The position numbers and the translations under genes were made by a program. This document shows positions 42,803 through 53,639 of a stretch of DNA of 64,000 nucleotides, piece after piece. Origin of the DNA: Algoriphagus sp. TR-M9 (lineage in GTDB: Bacteria > Bacteroidota > Bacteroidia > Cytophagales > Cyclobacteriaceae). Each line of letters begins with the position of its first letter. Positions within the stretch are counted from its first letter, which is position 1. Location: positions 1 through 64,000 of the forward strand of contig NZ_CP115160.1 of assembly GCF_027594545.1 (NCBI RefSeq). The letters run 5' to 3'. The notes beneath the pieces were generated by a model. That model was not told the DNA's origin. It searched no databases and was given only the letters and a program-made list of their open reading frames with translations.

Positions 42803-45664
42803 ATGTCAGAAGAAAAAATGATGCGTTTAGGCCAAATAGCCAGGAAACTCAACGTGGGAACGGCAACCATTGTAGAGTCTCTTGCTAAAAAAGGCTATGA
42901 GGTGGAGAATAATCCGAATTCCAAAATCAACATGGAGCAGGTGGAGCTGTTGAACAAGGAATTCAAATCTTCTGCCCTTGATAAGGAAGAGGCTTCGCAC
43001 CTCTCGATAGGGAAGCGGCATGAGCCAATATCAATAGAGCCGGAAACTCCAAAAGAGGAGCCAAAGCCTGCTCCTGCTCCAGAGCCCGCTCCTAAAGCTC
43101 AAGAAGAGCCAAAGCCAGCGCCTGCTCCTGAGCCTAAACCTACTCCTGTAGCTCCGCCAAAAGCCGAGCCTACACCCGAGCCTGCACCTCAGGCTCCAAA
43201 ACCTACTCCGGAACCAACGGATCCACCTCAGGAAAACCCGGATAAAATTGCCGCCGAATCTCCAAAACTGGAGGGAATCAAAGTATTGGGTAAAATCGAT
43301 CTGAGTAAGCAACAAACGCATAACCCGAAACAAAAACATAAATCCGGAAAATCCGGAAACAAGGGACAAAAGCCGGCCGAGCCTAGAAAGCAAGAAGTAA
43401 AAGCCCCTAAAAAGGAAACTCCTGCACCACAGGCTCCAAAACCAGCAGCACCAGCTGCTCCTAAAAAAGAGGAAGCCCCTAATCCGAACCCAGAAACCCA
43501 AGCTCCAAAGCCAGCAGATCAGGTGATTTCTGCCAAAGCAGATTCCCTCAAAGGGTTGACTGTTTTAGGTAAAATTGAGTTGCCTACAGACAGGCCTAAG
43601 AAAAAAGGCGGCCCTGTAGCATCCTCCGACGAAAGAGGAAGAGATAAGAAAAGACCTCGTAAGAGAATAGATAAAGGCGGCTCCAATAGAGGACCGGGAG
43701 GACCTGGAAACAGGGGTAATCAGGGAGGTCGTGGAAACCAAAAAGGTGGTGGAAACAGAACTCAGAAAGCTGAGCCTACCCAAAAGGAAATCCAAGATCA
43801 AATCAAACAGACTCTTGCTAGGCTTCAGGGCAAAAGCTCCGGAGGTAAAGGTAAAAGCAGAAGAGATAAAAAAGCAGAACGGGAAAGAGATGTAGATCAG
43901 GAAACTGAAGAAACAAAAATCTTGAAAGTGACCGAGTTTATCTCTGCCAATGACCTTGCGGCTTTGATGGATGTGTCTGTGAACCAGATTATATCGGCTT
44001 GTATGTCCTTGGGCATGTTTGTCTCGATCAATCAGAGATTAGATGCAGAAGCCATCACTATTATCGCAGATGAGTTTGGTTACGAAGTAGAATTCACCAA
44101 GTCTATCGAAGACGAGGAGGAAGTGGAAGAAGTAGATTCACCGGAAGAACTGATAGAACGTGCGCCTATTGTGACCATCATGGGACACGTAGATCACGGT
44201 AAGACTTCCTTGCTCGATTACATTCGGATGTCCAAGGTCACAGCAGATGAGGCAGGTGGAATCACGCAGCACATCGGAGCATATGATGTAATGACTAAAA
44301 CTGGTCACAAAATCGCCTTCCTGGATACACCTGGTCACGAAGCATTTACAGCCATGCGTGCCCGAGGTGCCAAAATTACTGACGTGGCCATCATCGTGAT
44401 TGCCGCAGATGACAGCATCATGCCACAGACCAAGGAAGCTATCAATCACGCCCAAGTAGCAGGCGTACCTATGATCTTTGCGATCAATAAGATAGATAGA
44501 CCTAATGCTAATCCTAACAAAATCAAGGAAGAGCTGGCCAATATGAACCTATTGGTTGAAGAATGGGGTGGTAAATACCAATCCCAGGATATTTCTGCTA
44601 AAACAGGTGATGGTGTGGATGATTTGCTGGAGAAAGTGCTTTTGGAATCAGAGGTACTAGAACTCAAAGCAAATCCAAATAAAAACGCAATGGGTACGGT
44701 GATCGAAGCATCACTGGACAAGGGACGTGGATATGTCTCCACCATTATGGTACAGGCAGGTACTTTGAAAATCGGAGATATTATCCTTGCTGGTCAGCAT
44801 CACGGTCGTGTCAAGGCCATGTTTGACCACAAAGGTAAAAAGCTGAAAGAAGCTGGCCCTTCTACACCTGTACAAGTGTTGGGTCTCAGTGGCGCACCTC
44901 AGGCGGGTGATATCATTAAGGTGTACGACACCGAGCGCGAAGCCAGAGATATTGCCAACTCCAGAGAGCAGATCCAAAGAGAGCAAAGCTTAAGAACCAA
45001 GAAGCATATTACACTGGATGAAATCGGTCGTCGTTTGGCAATCGGTTCATTTAAGGAACTCAATATTATTATCAAAGGTGATGTGGATGGATCCGTGGAA
45101 GCACTTTCGGATTCCTTGCTGAAGTTGTCTAAGGACGAAGTGAGTGTCAGCATTATCCATAAGGGAGTGGGTCAGATTTCTGAATCAGACGTATTGCTTG
45201 CATCAGCATCAGATGCTATTATCCTAGGCTTCCAGGTAAGACCTTCCTCCAATGCTAAAAAACTGGCTGAGCAGGAAGAAATTGAGATTAGACATTACTC
45301 GATCATCTACGATGCGATCAACCAGATCAAGGATGCGATCGAAGGTATGCTTGAGCCGGAATTCGAGGAAGTAATCACTGGTAATATTCAAGTCCGTGAG
45401 GTATTCAAAATCACTAAAGTAGGTACTGTTGCCGGGTCGTATGTGACAGATGGATATATCACCAGAAAGAACAAAATCCGCGTAATCCGAGACGGTATCG
45501 TAATCCACGAAGGTGAGATCGATCAGTTGAAGCGATTCAAAGATGATGTAGCTGAAGTGAAAGCTGGTTATGAATGTGGTATCTCCATCAAGAACTTCAA
45601 CGATATCCAAATTGAGGATACCATCGAAGGATACGAGATGAGAGAGATTAAGCGCAAAAAATAA
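42803..45664 (+). CDS. infB: Translation initiation factor IF-2
   Basis: A 953-aa IF-2. Start taken at ATG 42803 ([20 protein letters not shown]); a TTG at 42797 is weaker. After the short N-terminal domain comes a long Pro/Ala/Lys linker (about 75-330), then the GTPase with GHVDHGKT (G1), DTPGHE (G3) and NKID (G4), and the C-terminal beta-barrels. It places initiator tRNA on the 30S subunit. Last gene of the operon, closed by a terminator. Confidence 0.97.
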   Translation: MSEEKMMRLGQIARKLNVGTATIVESLAKKGYEVENNPNSKINMEQVELLNKEFKSSALDKEEASHLSIGKRHEPISIEPETPKEEPKPAPAPEPAPKAQEEPKPAPAPEPKPTPVAPPKAEPTPEPAPQAPKPTPEPTDPPQENPDKIAAESPKLEGIKVLGKIDLSKQQTHNPKQKHKSGKSGNKGQKPAEPRKQEVKAPKKETPAPQAPKPAAPAAPKKEEAPNPNPETQAPKPADQVISAKADSLKGLTVLGKIELPTDRPKKKGGPVASSDERGRDKKRPRKRIDKGGSNRGPGGPGNRGNQGGRGNQKGGGNRTQKAEPTQKEIQDQIKQTLARLQGKSSGGKGKSRRDKKAERERDVDQETEETKILKVTEFISANDLAALMDVSVNQIISACMSLGMFVSINQRLDAEAITIIADEFGYEVEFTKSIEDEEEVEEVDSPEELIERAPIVTIMGHVDHGKTSLLDYIRMSKVTADEAGGITQHIGAYDVMTKTGHKIAFLDTPGHEAFTAMRARGAKITDVAIIVIAADDSIMPQTKEAINHAQVAGVPMIFAINKIDRPNANPNKIKEELANMNLLVEEWGGKYQSQDISAKTGDGVDDLLEKVLLESEVLELKANPNKNAMGTVIEASLDKGRGYVSTIMVQAGTLKIGDIILAGQHHGRVKAMFDHKGKKLKEAGPSTPVQVLGLSGAPQAGDIIKVYDTEREARDIANSREQIQREQSLRTKKHITLDEIGRRLAIGSFKELNIIIKGDVDGSVEALSDSLLKLSKDEVSVSIIHKGVGQISESDVLLASASDAIILGFQVRPSSNAKKLAEQEEIEIRHYSIIYDAINQIKDAIEGMLEPEFEEVITGNIQVREVFKITKVGTVAGSYVTDGYITRKNKIRVIRDGIVIHEGEIDQLKRFKDDVAEVKAGYECGISIKNFNDIQIEDTIEGYEMREIKRKK

Positions 45665-45687
45665 TTTTCGCTTAGATATTTATATAG

Positions 45688-45714
45688 AAAAGGAACAGCA
45701 TTGCTGTTCCTTTT
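45688..45714 (+). terminator. Terminator of the rimP-nusA-infB operon
   Basis: AAAAGGAACAGC and GCTGTTCCTTTT form a 12-bp stem ending in T, 24 bp after the infB stop. Confidence 0.8.
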
Positions 45715-45727
45715 CTAGTTTTAACCC

Positions 45728-45919
45728 ATGTTGCAGGCAGTTTTACTTTTATTGAAAATTGGTTTTGTCTTCTCCCTGATCAGCTTATTGGCAGGCTTGG
45801 TGAAGCCAGTTTATGTGCTTTGGTTTTTGGATAGGATGAACCGGCTCAAAGTGATCAAATTCTATGGGCTTGGCTGTGTCCTTACTCTTGTTTTGATTTA
45901 CCTTTTAAGCGTGCTTTGA
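45728..45919 (+). CDS. Small two-helix membrane protein
   Basis: A 63-aa protein with two membrane helices (about 4-30 and 45-62) joined by a basic loop (FLDRMNRLKVIKFYG). It stands just after the infB terminator. The shape resembles short Bacteroidota membrane proteins of unknown function; no motif seen. Confidence 0.5.
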   Translation: MLQAVLLLLKIGFVFSLISLLAGLVKPVYVLWFLDRMNRLKVIKFYGLGCVLTLVLIYLLSVL

Positions 45920-46087
45920 GCTTTAATTATACATTTTTTAGACAAGATTTGACTATAATGTGATCAGTAATAAAATTTTGATCAGTAGTCTCCTGGAAAA
46001 ATAATAGCTTAGTATTGATAGAAAAAGGGTATAAATTTTGGCATTAAGCATAAAAATGCAATTATTTGATAGCCCAAAATTAATCTA

Positions 46088-46633
46088 TTGAAAAAATCCA
46101 GTGCCATATTGCTTTTAGTTTGCTTTGCCATGTATCACTTTGGCTATTACGCATTCTATTTTTCTTATGAGCATGTACTGGAGCAGCAGTGGGAATCTCA
46201 AGTCTACAGCGGAGAGTTCAATGAACAAGCTGAACAGTTGATGAAAATCCCGCTTTCCATGCCATATATGGCAAATCAAGAGGAATTTCAGATCACTAAT
46301 ACCCCCTTTGAAAAAGATGGGCAATCCTATAGAGCGATAAAGCAACGCTATCAAAATGACACCCTACAGTTGATAGTGGTGCCAGACGTGGAGCGTAAAG
46401 TGTTGAAAAATACCGTGCAAAAATGGATCTCTACTTTGACTGATGAAGAAAACCCTACAGAAAATAAGGGAAGTACTGTGGTCAAATTCTTTGTGAAGGA
46501 CTACATGCAGCCCAAAAAGTTTCTCTTTGAACCATTCATCAGCCAGCCAATATCCAATTCAAATAGCTGGCTGGACAACTTATACTTAGATCCTGAACTT
46601 GGTCTAATATCCCCTCCTCCACAGTTTTCGTGA
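46088..46633 (+). CDS. Exported or membrane-anchored unknown protein
   Basis: A 181-aa frame beginning at TTG 46088, chosen because it gives a Lys-rich start and hydrophobic segment (KKSSAILLLVCFAMYHFGYY); the first ATG would cut into that segment. The rest is soluble, mixed alpha/beta, with a Pro-rich end. It probably lies in the periplasm, anchored by the first helix. The 46634-46883 spacer after it holds no gene; it contains an imperfect TAACCCGA/TCGGGTTA inverted pair. Confidence 0.5.
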   Translation: MKKSSAILLLVCFAMYHFGYYAFYFSYEHVLEQQWESQVYSGEFNEQAEQLMKIPLSMPYMANQEEFQITNTPFEKDGQSYRAIKQRYQNDTLQLIVVPDVERKVLKNTVQKWISTLTDEENPTENKGSTVVKFFVKDYMQPKKFLFEPFISQPISNSNSWLDNLYLDPELGLISPPPQFS

Positions 46634-46883
46634 TTCTCTTTTTTATTTTCTGCTAGTTGATCACCGCGTTGAGCTGGTGAAGCGCTAGGAGTGTACTCTA
46701 TTCGCACTTGGGTTAAGCTTGTGCGACATGGGCTTTTATTACTTAGAATCAATAACTAACCCGATGAATTCGAGCCTTGCTGAAGCAGACAGACATGACT
46801 AAAAAGTCAAGCACTGGTATGATTATCAGTTATGCTAGATTCCCCAGGGATTCGGGTTAACCATCGAAAAAAAGTTTAAACAA

Positions 46884-47825
46884 ATGAAAATTACTTTAAG
46901 GACGCTGGTTCTCCTGGTAGGAGGATTAGTGACGTCCTATATAGCTATGGCTCAAACACCCACTGATGGGTTGATGATGCCAAAAGGTGATCTGTGTATT
47001 CTTGTCAATTATGAATATGGACAATTTGATCACTATTGGGAGGGAGAGACCCTCCGCAAAAATGGAACTATCGCAAAAGTTCTGCGAAGAACTGCTCTTG
47101 CCATGGCAGCTTATGGTATTACCAATAGGCTTGACGCATATATAGGTTTGCCGTATGTAAGTACCAATTCCACCACGCCAAATGGGGGAAAGTTTGCTGG
47201 GGCTTCTGGTATTCAGGATTTATCCCTTGGATTGAAATATGAAGCGCTTCGCAAAAGAGGGGAAAAGGGCGAGCTGACTGTATTCGGCTCAGTTTTATTC
47301 TCTACGCCTGTATCCAATTACCTTTCAGACTATCAGCCTTACAGTATAGGTATTGGTGCTCCCCAGCTGGCATGGAGAGGAGTGGTAGAATACGAATGGA
47401 ATAGTGGATGGTATGCCAGAGGTCAGGGAGGCTACATCTGGAAAGGCTTTACTCAGGCTGAACGGGAATATTACTATAACGATGGAAGCTATTATACCTC
47501 TTGGATGGATGTACCTAGCGCCTGGACATACGAAGCGGTAGTGGGCAAATGGTTTATGGATAAATCCTTGAGAGTAGAGGTAAGCTTTAATTCTTCTCGC
47601 TCTACCTCTGGAGATGACATTCGCGCTTACAATGCTCCTCAGCCCACCAATAGGGTAGATATGGATCGTGTGGGAGCGTTTGCGCAGTATTTTTTCAAAT
47701 CTGTGAAGGGATTAGGCTTAGTAGCCGCTTACAGTAGGGTGGTTCACGGACGGAATGCACCTGAAATGTCCTCAATTAGCGGGGGAGTTACCTATCAGTT
47801 TGGCCTGTTTAACCCAAAAAACTAA
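46884..47825 (+). CDS. Outer-membrane beta-barrel-like protein
   Basis: A 313-aa protein with a signal peptide (1-23, ending AMAQ) and alternating hydrophobic/polar strands to a C-terminal YQFGLFNPKN. Strand pairs such as LDAYIGLPYVSTNST, SLGLKYEALR and ARGQGGYIWKGF fit a transporter-like barrel of the MetA-pathway/DUF3187 sort, though I cannot pick a family. Aromatic girdle residues (YYYNDGSYYTSW) are plentiful. It stands directly ahead of a PAP2-type lipoprotein gene with a 4-bp gap, so the two are one operon. Confidence 0.65.
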   Translation: MKITLRTLVLLVGGLVTSYIAMAQTPTDGLMMPKGDLCILVNYEYGQFDHYWEGETLRKNGTIAKVLRRTALAMAAYGITNRLDAYIGLPYVSTNSTTPNGGKFAGASGIQDLSLGLKYEALRKRGEKGELTVFGSVLFSTPVSNYLSDYQPYSIGIGAPQLAWRGVVEYEWNSGWYARGQGGYIWKGFTQAEREYYYNDGSYYTSWMDVPSAWTYEAVVGKWFMDKSLRVEVSFNSSRSTSGDDIRAYNAPQPTNRVDMDRVGAFAQYFFKSVKGLGLVAAYSRVVHGRNAPEMSSISGGVTYQFGLFNPKN

Positions 47826-47829
47826 AAGC

Positions 47830-49368
47830 ATGAAAAAAATTCAACTACTATCTATACTCTTTGTGTTTCTAGTCATGGCTAGTTGTAACAAAGATCTAAA
47901 TACTGAATTGAGATATGAAAGTTATGAGTTTTCAGGCATAGATGAAGATGCCGGAGATTGGAAACCTATTCTGATTTCTCATGGGAGTGAGCTTGAAATC
48001 CCAGCTCCCAGTTCTGAAGATTCCCCAGAATATTTAGAGGAAATAGAACAGGCTAAGTCACTAATCTCCTCCATGACTGAATCCCAAAAGGAGAATTTGG
48101 AATTTTGGACGAATAATGCTGTCCTCCGATGGAATGAAGTAGCATTGGCGTTGATAGCGAAGTACAACTTGATTCCTGGTCCCAATGTAGATGAGTCCTA
48201 TACACTTCCGGACCCAAATAACCCGGCAGGACCACCACCTTTTCCTTTCTCCCATCCACCCTATGCCAGCAGGGCTTTGGCATACCTGTCTGTGGCGCAA
48301 TTTGACGGATTGATCTCAGCCTGGCATCACAAGTTTCAATTTAACCGGAAAGCCCCCTATCAGGTGGATGCTACTATTCCCCATGCTTACGTGGATAATG
48401 GCTTGCCTTCTTATCCATCCGAGGGTGCAGTATTGGCTACTGTTTCTCGAAAAGTGCTCACGGCGATGTTTCCTCTGGAAGCAGAGTACTTGGCTTCACT
48501 TGAAGAAAAGCACCTCGAAAGTTTGATTTTGTCGGGGGAGAATGTGCAGAGTGACCTAGAAGCAGGTATGAAGATCGGAGAAGAGATTGGCAGTATAGCA
48601 TTGACTCGTGCTTCTAACGATGGAATGAAGTATGCCCAGTCGCCCAAAGCTGTTTCTGATTCACTGAGACAAGCAGCTTTTGATAGATTCGGTTGGCAAT
48701 GGGAAAATCTGGAAAGCCCAAAACGTCCTGTTGGGTTGACTCCTTTATTTGGACAAGTGAAAATGTGGAGCGTTCCTTATGTCGAAGCAACTAGGCCAGA
48801 GGTTCCTCCGGCTCCTGGATCTGAAGCATTCGAAGCGGATATCAAAATCCTGAAGAATTATGCAGATAATATGACTGAGGAGTACCGAAGAATTGCGAAT
48901 TTCTGGCAAGATGGCCTAGGAACTTACACACCACCTGGGCATTGGAATGATATCGCAGGTGAGTTTATCCTGAAATATAAATTTAATTCCATTCGCACAG
49001 CGAGGGCTTTTGCTTACATGAATATGGCGATAATGGATGGAGGAATTAGTTGCTGGGATGCAAAGTACTATTACTACTACCCAAGACCCATTCAATTAAT
49101 CGAAGGTTTTGAGACCATTGCAGGAACCCCCAATTTCCCAAGCTACACTTCTGGACATTCCGTGTTTTCGGCAGCTGCAGCTGAGACATTGACCTATCTA
49201 TTTCCTCAGGAAGGTTCAATCTTTATGGAATGGGCAGAAGAAGCTGCCATATCCCGAGTTTACGGTGGAATCCATTGGACTTTTGATGCTACTGTTGGCA
49301 CCACTCAGGGAATTAATGTAGCGCAGTATACCATTGATGTTGCTAAGCAAGATGGTGCTGATAACTAA
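47830..49368 (+). CDS. Vanadium-haloperoxidase/PAP2-type phosphatase lipoprotein
   Basis: Start set at ATG 47830 (512 aa), giving a lipobox (VMASC, Cys19); an earlier frame start at 47755 lies inside the previous gene. All three PAP2/vanadium-haloperoxidase motifs are complete: KYYYYYPRP (K-x6-RP), PSYTSGHS and SRVYGGIHWTFD (SR-x5-H-x3-D). Such enzymes either hydrolyse phosphate esters or, with vanadate, oxidise halides; sequence alone cannot tell. Located in the periplasm or on the surface, between two barrel-like outer-membrane proteins. Confidence 0.85.
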   Translation: MKKIQLLSILFVFLVMASCNKDLNTELRYESYEFSGIDEDAGDWKPILISHGSELEIPAPSSEDSPEYLEEIEQAKSLISSMTESQKENLEFWTNNAVLRWNEVALALIAKYNLIPGPNVDESYTLPDPNNPAGPPPFPFSHPPYASRALAYLSVAQFDGLISAWHHKFQFNRKAPYQVDATIPHAYVDNGLPSYPSEGAVLATVSRKVLTAMFPLEAEYLASLEEKHLESLILSGENVQSDLEAGMKIGEEIGSIALTRASNDGMKYAQSPKAVSDSLRQAAFDRFGWQWENLESPKRPVGLTPLFGQVKMWSVPYVEATRPEVPPAPGSEAFEADIKILKNYADNMTEEYRRIANFWQDGLGTYTPPGHWNDIAGEFILKYKFNSIRTARAFAYMNMAIMDGGISCWDAKYYYYYPRPIQLIEGFETIAGTPNFPSYTSGHSVFSAAAAETLTYLFPQEGSIFMEWAEEAAISRVYGGIHWTFDATVGTTQGINVAQYTIDVAKQDGADN

Positions 49369-49386
49369 CAAAAAGACAATAAACAA

Positions 49387-50487
49387 ATGAAAAAATATAC
49401 CCAATTCCTATTTGCAATAGCTGCTTTGCTTTTGCTGGAAATTAATGCAAATGCACAAGGATGCGTAGCCATCAGACAGTTTTCCGGTTTGGGAAATGCT
49501 GTTGGCCAAGGAAATATCCTCAACAAAGGAGAATGGAATATCTCGGCAAACTATCGGTATTTCAAATCCTTTCGCCACTTCAGGGGCACCCATGAAGAGC
49601 CTAACCGCATCGAAGACGGGACTGAAGTGATTAACTATCAGCATGGCCTGGATATCAACATCAGCTATGCCTTTAGTGAGCGCCTTTACGGCATAGTCTC
49701 GCTTCCTTTTCAGTACAATGAGCGGAGTTCGCTCTATGAGCATAACAGAACGGATCGCCATACCACCTATTCCAAAGGCTTTGGCGACATGAGGATTGGT
49801 GCCGGCTATTGGTTGCTCTCTGGGGAAAAGGCCAAGAAAGGGAATACTGCTATAGGGCTAGGAATCAAATTCCCTACCGGTGATTATGCCGCGACTAGCA
49901 CCTTCTATAGAGGAGAGGAGAGTACGCCCACCGAGATGACAGTAGATCAATCCATCCAGCTTGGTGACGGAGGCACAGGGCTAATTGTGGATTTCCAAGG
50001 ACTTTGGAACATCGGCGGGACGAACTTCTGGTACTATGATGGATTTTATATGTTTAATCCCAAAGAAACCAATGGTACTGCCACCAATAGACGAAGGGAG
50101 AATGAATCCATCATGAGTGTACCGGATCAATATGCCTTGAGAACCGGTGTTTTCCATGCTTTCGAGAAAATCCATGGCTTAGGACTGTCCCTAGGTGGGA
50201 GAATTGAAGGTATTCCTGTCCGAGATGCCATAGGTGGGAGTGAGGGCTTCAGGCGTCCCGGCTACATTATTTCGGTAGAGCCTGGGGTGAGCTATATGCT
50301 AGGAAACCTTACCGGGACTTTGAATGTGCCCATTGCTTTGTGGAGAAATAGAACTCAAAGTGTGACTGATATAGAAAATTCTACACCAGATGATATTGTC
50401 CATGGAGATGCAGCTTTTGCAGATTACCTGATCAATTTCACCTTGGCTTGGAGAATTCCTAAGAAAATAGCAAGTCCATTTAACTAA
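49387..50487 (+). CDS. Outer-membrane beta-barrel-like protein
   Basis: A 366-aa protein with a signal peptide (1-23, ANAQ) and beta-strand pairs throughout (WNISANYRYFKSF, RLYGIVSLPFQYNE, LINFTLAWRIPKK). It starts 18 bp after the PAP2-type gene in the same operon. It is not obviously the paralogue of the first barrel; lengths and start differ. Possible substrate channel or surface partner of the enzyme. Confidence 0.6.
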   Translation: MKKYTQFLFAIAALLLLEINANAQGCVAIRQFSGLGNAVGQGNILNKGEWNISANYRYFKSFRHFRGTHEEPNRIEDGTEVINYQHGLDINISYAFSERLYGIVSLPFQYNERSSLYEHNRTDRHTTYSKGFGDMRIGAGYWLLSGEKAKKGNTAIGLGIKFPTGDYAATSTFYRGEESTPTEMTVDQSIQLGDGGTGLIVDFQGLWNIGGTNFWYYDGFYMFNPKETNGTATNRRRENESIMSVPDQYALRTGVFHAFEKIHGLGLSLGGRIEGIPVRDAIGGSEGFRRPGYIISVEPGVSYMLGNLTGTLNVPIALWRNRTQSVTDIENSTPDDIVHGDAAFADYLINFTLAWRIPKKIASPFN

Positions 50488-50613
50488 TTTTCATCCAGAT
50501 AAGGGCTCGGTTTTCTTGTGCTTTACGAGGATTAAAGGTCGATTGAATAGATAAAAATTGATTTAGTCAAACTCCTAGGTTATTTGTAGCCCATATCGCA
50601 AACCTATAAAATC

Positions 50614-51765
50614 ATGAAGGTATTATTTTACCTTGGAATTTTCGGATTGCTACTATTTGAGTTTTTGAAGGTTTACTTCATCATGCCGATGCCTGGAAGT
50701 CAACAGTGGGCTTCGCTGGAATTTGCCTATTTACTTCATCAAAGTCGATGGTTTTTCCGATGTTCACTTATAATAATAGCTGTTGTGGGGTTAATGCCCG
50801 CATTTGCTGTTACCCGGAAATGGCTACCCATCACCTGTCTAGTAATAGTAGTGGGATTTGTCTGGATGCTGAACTTCAAAATGTCTGCAGATGCGATGTT
50901 TAAGGAACCTCAGAATTTAAACTTTCAAAGCAAGGGGCAATTCACAGGGAGTGATAGTATGCTGGTCGTCGTGACAAGTAATAGGCAAGAAACCAAAGCA
51001 TATCCGGTTCGGTATTTAGTGTATCATCATCAAGTGAGAGACTATGTTGGAGGTGATCCAGTGATGGTTACTTATTGTAGCGTGTGTAGGACGGGAAGAG
51101 TGTTTTCACCTCTTATAGATGGAAATGAAGCAACCTTCCGATTAGTGGGGATGGATTACTTCAACGCCATGTTCGAAGATGCAGGAACAGGAAGCTGGTG
51201 GCAGCAAGCTACTGGTGAAGCTATCGCAGGACCGTTGAAAGGACATCAACTAAAAGAACTGGAAGCCCTCCAAATGAGCGTTCATGGATTCTTCAATGCA
51301 TATCCCGATGGTTTGATCATGGAAGCCGATCCTGATTTTCTCACGGAATATGATTCTTTGGGGAAATATGAAGTTGGGGAAAGTGAAAGTGAGCTGACGG
51401 GAACAAGCCCATTCTCTTGGGATGAAAAATCCTGGGTGGTGGGCGTCACTGTGGATGGTGAGTCCAAAGCGTACGATTGGAATGCGTTAGTAGCCGAAAG
51501 ACTTATTCATGACCAGATCGGGAATGAATCTATCGTCCTTATACTATCAGATGATTCTCAAAGTTTTGTTGCTTTCAGGAGAGAATCATCTGATACTTTC
51601 TCATTGGAAAGAGACACGCTAATATCGGGTAAGGGAAAGAATTACTCATTTACCGGAGCATCTCTAAATCCATCCTATCCTGATCTGGAGCGAATCCAGG
51701 CCTACCAGGAATTTTGGCACAGCTGGAGAACCTTCAGGCCAAATACAACTAGGTATCCAGATTAA
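50614..51765 (+). CDS. DUF3179 membrane-anchored protein
   Basis: A 383-aa protein. The first 95 residues have about three membrane helices; the remainder is a DUF3179 domain with its marks GDPVMVTYCSVCRTGRVFSP and SWWQQATGEAIAGPLKG. The two Cys of CSVC suggest a redox or metal function, and the domain is unstudied biochemically to my knowledge. It may join the preceding operon (126-bp gap). Its terminator overlaps the cstA 3' end. Confidence 0.8.
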   Translation: MKVLFYLGIFGLLLFEFLKVYFIMPMPGSQQWASLEFAYLLHQSRWFFRCSLIIIAVVGLMPAFAVTRKWLPITCLVIVVGFVWMLNFKMSADAMFKEPQNLNFQSKGQFTGSDSMLVVVTSNRQETKAYPVRYLVYHHQVRDYVGGDPVMVTYCSVCRTGRVFSPLIDGNEATFRLVGMDYFNAMFEDAGTGSWWQQATGEAIAGPLKGHQLKELEALQMSVHGFFNAYPDGLIMEADPDFLTEYDSLGKYEVGESESELTGTSPFSWDEKSWVVGVTVDGESKAYDWNALVAERLIHDQIGNESIVLILSDDSQSFVAFRRESSDTFSLERDTLISGKGKNYSFTGASLNPSYPDLERIQAYQEFWHSWRTFRPNTTRYPD

Positions 51766-51788
51766 ATATTTGAAGTTGTTATATTAAT

Positions 51789-51815
51789 GTCAAAGAGCCT
51801 TTGCGGGCTCTTTGA
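51789..51815 (+). terminator. Terminator of the DUF3179 gene, spanning the cstA stop
   Basis: GTCAAAGAGCC and GGCTCTTTGAC form a perfect 11-bp stem followed by TTCTTTTTTT. The hairpin includes the last codons and stop of the convergent cstA gene. Confidence 0.8.
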
Positions 51816-53427
51816 CTTCTTTTTTTAAGCTTTTGGTAGCCAAAACCATCAGAGAAATAGCTAAAATGAAGAGCAAGGCCGCAATAATTGAAAGCACATA
51901 GACTTCGTCTTTGAAGTTTTTCCAGGCAAATAATCCCAAAGAGGCCAACGTCACAGTGAACATGAAAAACATGGGGATGGTGACAAATAAGGCATTCACT
52001 TTTTTCTTAATCAGCCACACAGCGATGGTCAATAAGGCTAATGCAGCCAGAAGTTGATTTGCTGAGCCGAAGATGGGCCAAAGTGTAGTGAATTCACCGG
52101 AGAGTAATAGTAAAATGGAAAATAAAATTACGATCCCTGTAGAAACGTATCGGTTTGTCGCCAAAAACTGACCTGCTGCCTGAGGTACATCCTCAAAGTA
52201 TTCCTGCAAAGTAAATCGAGCCAATCGGGTACAAGTATCCAATGTGGTAAGCGCGAAAGCAGAAACTGTCAGCGCAACAAATCCTATGGCAAATTGCTCA
52301 GAAATTCCCAGCGAGGCGATCATTCCTCCCAGTCCGTTGGAAAAAAGGGCCACAGGTCCGGTACTGCTTAGCTGTGCTGCATAATCTGTCCTAGTCAAAA
52401 CCACTACTGCACCTACAGAAATGATGGCTAGAAATGATTCGATTAGCATACCTCCAAAGCCTACTACCTTGGCGTCAGACTCCCTGTCCAGTTGCTTGGA
52501 TGTGGTGCCAGAGGCAACTAGGGAATGAAATCCGCTAATCGCTCCGCAGGCTATGGTCACAAAAAGTACCGGGAAGATAAACCCTAAATTTTCATCTGTA
52601 AAGTGGATTTCATTGCTCATTTGTATCTCCGGATTGGCAATAAAAACTCCGAGAACCGCCGCGATGATCATTCCATAGAGCAGAAAGCTGTTTAAATAAT
52701 CCCTTGGCTGTAGTAGCATGCTCACAGGAGTTACCGAAGCAATAAAGGCATACCCCAATAGAATAAGCACCCAAGTATTATACTCTAGAACTATCGGCAC
52801 TAGCATTCCCAGATAGACGAAGAAATACATCAGGACCACACCTATTATCGTAATGATAATAAATGCGGATTTCCGATCTCCAACGATTTTATTGACTATT
52901 CCGAAACCAATAGCCAATAAAATAAAAAGAATAGATGCTGAAGCAACACCGGGATTAGTGACAAAAGTCTTTGCGATAATATCAGCAAAAACGCCGATGA
53001 CAAGTATCAAAGTAGAAAAACTGAAAATGACGAAGAGTTGCTTGCCCTTGCTACCGATTTGATTTCGAATGATAACACCAATTGATTTGCCTTCAGTTTT
53101 CAGGCTTGTGGCCATACTGCCCAGGTCATGCACTGCGCCAAAGAAGATTCCTCCCACCAAAATCCAGATCACCGCTGGAATCCAACCAAAGGTCACCGCG
53201 ATGATCGGCCCTACGATTGGTCCAGCTCCGGCAATGGAAGCAAAATGATGTCCTAAAACCACGATGGGTTTGCTGGGTTCGTAATCTACCCCATCTCTCA
53301 AAGTATGCGAGGGAGCCGGATTATTATCATTTAGCCCGAATTTTTTGTACACAAATTTCCCATAGATTTTGTATGCACTGAAAAGGATTATTGCGGAAAA
53401 AACTAAAAGAACGGAAAGGTTCATCAT
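51790..53427 (-). CDS. cstA: CstA-family carbon starvation / peptide or pyruvate transporter
   Basis: A 545-aa membrane protein with about 14-16 helices. The CstA signatures HHFASIAGAGPIVGPIIAVT and GGIFFGAVHDLGSM are clear near residues 60-110. CstA/BtsT proteins import peptides or pyruvate under carbon limitation. It is shorter than the E. coli protein but usual for the compact members. Convergent with the DUF3179 gene; alone in its direction. Confidence 0.93.
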   Translation of the reverse strand: MMNLSVLLVFSAIILFSAYKIYGKFVYKKFGLNDNNPAPSHTLRDGVDYEPSKPIVVLGHHFASIAGAGPIVGPIIAVTFGWIPAVIWILVGGIFFGAVHDLGSMATSLKTEGKSIGVIIRNQIGSKGKQLFVIFSFSTLILVIGVFADIIAKTFVTNPGVASASILFILLAIGFGIVNKIVGDRKSAFIIITIIGVVLMYFFVYLGMLVPIVLEYNTWVLILLGYAFIASVTPVSMLLQPRDYLNSFLLYGMIIAAVLGVFIANPEIQMSNEIHFTDENLGFIFPVLFVTIACGAISGFHSLVASGTTSKQLDRESDAKVVGFGGMLIESFLAIISVGAVVVLTRTDYAAQLSSTGPVALFSNGLGGMIASLGISEQFAIGFVALTVSAFALTTLDTCTRLARFTLQEYFEDVPQAAGQFLATNRYVSTGIVILFSILLLLSGEFTTLWPIFGSANQLLAALALLTIAVWLIKKKVNALFVTIPMFFMFTVTLASLGLFAWKNFKDEVYVLSIIAALLFILAISLMVLATKSLKKEVKEPAKAL

Positions 53428-53639
53428 GAGATATTTGGGAATTTGGGCTTTTTTCGAATTAAATATCTAAAACAGGATATATTCTCAAAATAAGGTAATT
53501 ATTAACAGCGGGAAAAGGCGTTTTAAAGAATCTCAAACAAAACTAAAACAGAAGCTATTTAATTGCTGATTTTATTTACCGGATTTATGGCATAAATTTG
53601 TAACCTTTGACTCGTCAAAAAACAACCTAAAAACTCAAT

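Noticed and set aside
43031-43501. 156-codon minus frame rich in Arg/Phe/Leu
   Set aside because: Antisense shadow of the Pro/Ala/Lys linker of IF-2.
46634-46883. Riboswitch before the first barrel gene
   Set aside because: An imperfect inverted pair is visible, but no known aptamer core could be recognised.
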